DNA of 64,000 bases from Acetobacter estunensis (GTDB lineage Bacteria; Pseudomonadota; Alphaproteobacteria; Acetobacterales; Acetobacteraceae), in contig NZ_JAHRDV010000006.1 in the NCBI RefSeq assembly GCF_019083805.1, positions 1 to 64,000 of the forward strand, in the 5' to 3' direction. Below the pieces are notes generated by a model, which did not search any database, had not been told where the DNA came from, and was given only the letters and a program-made list of their open reading frames with translations. A program made the position numbers and the translations under genes. Of the stretch, positions 62,567 through 64,000 are shown one piece after another; position 1 is the first letter of the stretch; the number at the start of each line of letters is the position of its first letter.

Positions 62567-63021
62567 AAGTCTGGTCGGTCTGGGTGCCGGGGGCAGCCTT
62601 CGCAGGCCGCGCGGCGGAGCGGGAACTGCCAGTCGTGGTGCCGCAGACCGTTCGCTGGAGCGTGCTGTTTCTGGGCGGCATCGGGCTTGCGGGTATTGGT
62701 GCGCGTATCCCCGGAATGCTGGTGATCGCGCTCTCGGTCGTGCTGGCGGTGGTTTTGCGCGATGTGCCGTTGTTGCCGGTGATTGTCTTCGCGGGGCGCT
62801 TCGCGCTGGCGGCCTTCGGCAGCGAGCTGGTGGAGTGGAACCTTCGGCTGCGGGGCTACGTTTCGGCTGGCAGCGTGGTGGGGTCGTCGCGGGAAATGGC
62901 TCTTTTGCGCTATCTGGATGGACAGCACAGACGGGGGGCAGCTCAGCCTTCGGTCAGCGCTGTGTCGTCGATTCCGGATCCCTTCGCGCTGGCGGCGTCT
63001 GGTGGACACGGGCGGTCATGA
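62563..63021 (+). CDS. DUF2628-like membrane protein in the his operon
   Basis: The 152-residue protein (GTG start overlapping the hisB stop) starts [20 protein letters not shown]. Three or four hydrophobic segments follow ([52 protein letters not shown]), and the region [20 protein letters not shown] matches the DUF2628 end (G-x-D/E-L-R-R-W-x-L-x-x-R-G-Y). DUF2628 genes sit between hisB and hisH in many alphaproteobacteria. Role unknown. It overlaps the upstream open start of hisH. Confidence 0.78.
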   Translation: MKVWSVWVPGAAFAGRAAERELPVVVPQTVRWSVLFLGGIGLAGIGARIPGMLVIALSVVLAVVLRDVPLLPVIVFAGRFALAAFGSELVEWNLRLRGYVSAGSVVGSSREMALLRYLDGQHRRGAAQPSVSAVSSIPDPFALAASGGHGRS

Positions 63022-63032
63022 CGGAGAAGCGG

Positions 63033-63689
63033 ATGTCCTCTCAGCGCGTGGTGGTCATTGATTATGATGGCGGCAACCTCGCTTCTGCCGCCCGGGCGGT
63101 GGAGGAAGCCGCGCGCCGTGCCCGCCTGCCTGTTACGGTCGAGATCACGAATGAGCCGGCCGCTGTCCGTGATGCGGATCGCATCGTCCTGCCGGGGCAG
63201 GGTGCATTTGCCGACTGCGCACGCGGAATCGAGGGCGTGCCGGGATTGAGAGACGCCATCATGCAGGCGGTGGAGGGGGGTACGCCGTTTCTCGGCATCT
63301 GTGTCGGTATGCAGTTGATGGCCGAGCGTGGGCTGGAGCATGGCGAGACAGCCGGCTTTGGCTGGATCGCCGGTGAGATCGCGCCCATGGAGGTTCCCGG
63401 CCTGCGCCTGCCGCAGATGGGGTGGAATGAACTGTCTTTCCCACAGGCGCACCCTTTGACAGAAGGGTTGGGAGCGCAGCCGCACGGATATTTCGTGCAT
63501 TCCTATGCTCTGCGTGGTGCGCGTCCGGACGATCTGCTGGCGACCACCGATTATGGTGGCCTGGTTCCCGCCATCGTGGCGCGAGGCAATGTCGCGGGCA
63601 TGCAGTTTCACGTCGAGAAAAGCCAGACTGTGGGTCTGCGGATTCTTGCCAATTTCCTTCGCTGGACGCCCGGGGTTGTGCCGGGATGA
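63033..63689 (+). CDS. hisH: Imidazole glycerol phosphate synthase, glutaminase subunit
   Basis: HisH supplies ammonia from glutamine to HisF. The 218-residue class-I glutamine amidotransferase has the nucleophile in FLGICVGMQLMAERG and the His-Glu pair in MQFHVEKSQTVGLRIL; YFVHSYAL is also conserved. The start at 63033 is favoured by GGAG 7-10 bases upstream; ATG 63018 overlaps the DUF2628 stop and is possible. The stop overlaps the next start by 4 bases. Confidence 0.95.
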   Translation: MSSQRVVVIDYDGGNLASAARAVEEAARRARLPVTVEITNEPAAVRDADRIVLPGQGAFADCARGIEGVPGLRDAIMQAVEGGTPFLGICVGMQLMAERGLEHGETAGFGWIAGEIAPMEVPGLRLPQMGWNELSFPQAHPLTEGLGAQPHGYFVHSYALRGARPDDLLATTDYGGLVPAIVARGNVAGMQFHVEKSQTVGLRILANFLRWTPGVVPG

Positions 63690-64000
63690 ATCGGGTGTTT
63701 TCCGCAACCCCGCCGCCAGCTCTTGCCGCCGAGCGTGCGCAGGAACTGGACGACGATGATATCGACGCCTTGTGCGAGGCGGTGGACGCCGCAATTCTCG
63801 ATGGGGGCGGTTTTGGCTGGGTGAAGCCGCAGGGGCGCTCGGTGCTGGAGCGCTATTATCGTGGTCTGCTTCTGGTGCCGGAACGAATGCTGTTCGTGGC
63901 GCGGCATCGGGGCGTGATCGTGGGGTCTGCCCAGCTTGTCCGTCCGCCGCGCAATAATGAAGCGCAGGCGATGAATGCCAGCGTCATGCATTTTCACATC
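63686..64000 (+). CDS. GNAT-family acetyltransferase, N-terminal part (runs off window)
   Basis: The first 105 residues are seen, starting MNRVFSATPPPALAAERAQE. GGGFGWVKPQGRSVLERYYR, then MLFVARHRGVIVGSAQLVRP matches the beta4-beta5 region of GNAT enzymes. The C-terminal acetyl-CoA loop lies beyond the window. It overlaps the hisH stop (ATGA), so it belongs to the his operon; hisA and hisF are expected further on. Substrate unknown. Confidence 0.75.
   Translation, partial: MNRVFSATPPPALAAERAQELDDDDIDALCEAVDAAILDGGGFGWVKPQGRSVLERYYRGLLLVPERMLFVARHRGVIVGSAQLVRPPRNNEAQAMNASVMHFHI

Overview
This 64 kb window is a contiguous chromosomal segment of a Gram-negative alphaproteobacterium, most likely an acetic acid bacterium (Acetobacteraceae). 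The reasons are the GC-rich coding DNA, a MucR-type regulator, a DUF2628 gene inside the his operon, an nrdR-nusB-thiL cluster downstream of the kind of neighbourhood that starts with glyA, YcgN, DciA, an orphan membrane-anchored GGDEF/EAL protein, and large Hint or strand-repeat surface proteins. The genus cannot be fixed from sequence reading alone. No phage, insertion sequence, CRISPR array or rRNA operon was seen.

Layout. 1-4.6 kb: 5' part of glyA, an amino-acid permease, an AT-rich glycosyltransferase and small hypothetical genes. 4.6-9.8 kb: hisC overlapping an ankyrin-repeat gene, a metallo-beta-lactamase-fold hydrolase, an ammonium-transporter-like protein without the twin histidines, and an aspartoacylase-like hydrolase. 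9.9-12.6 kb: two overlapping GT4-type glycosyltransferases. 12.6-14.6 kb: an RcnB-like exported protein, then an AT-rich islet with a small XRE regulator. 14.7-17.8 kb: dienelactone hydrolase and thiL-nusB-nrdR. 17.9-27 kb: a PCuAC-like protein, an XRE regulator, ssb, a heptosyltransferase of the autotransporter-modifying type, EcsC, a porin and small membrane proteins.

27-31.6 kb: a Hint-domain surface protein, a 2-hydroxyacid dehydrogenase and aat. 31.6-39.2 kb: two tandem exported paralogues, a GT2 / small-flippase / DUF2142 operon (probably lipid-linked sugar handling for the envelope), and an RND pump without an adaptor gene. 39.4-43.9 kb: a Cys-rich mini-protein, mucR, sppA-ihfB and manC. 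43.9-44.7 kb: an AT-rich gap abutting the 3' end of tRNA-Leu(UAA).

44.8-48.8 kb (minus strand): a probable operon of a PotA-like ABC subunit with every ATPase motif lost, a PotD-like binding protein, a short permease, YcgN and YgjP. 49-54 kb: a DUF883/YqjE-like pair, dciA and mutY divergent, and hemH. 54.1-58.2 kb: a 1365-residue repeat surface protein with a nearly identical 586-bp internal duplication, followed by a Sel1 protein and a GGDEF/EAL protein. 62-64 kb: hisB-DUF2628-hisH-GNAT, the start of a his operon that runs off the window.

A recurring theme is the cell envelope: several glycosyltransferases, ManC (GDP-mannose supply), a flippase-like protein, a protein O-heptosyltransferase, two large strand-rich surface proteins and a c-di-GMP enzyme. 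A second theme is families kept as intact reading frames after losing canonical active-site residues: the Amt-like protein, the ABC ATPase, the PCuAC-like protein and the MHYT-like sensor. Those are the entries most worth a second look.
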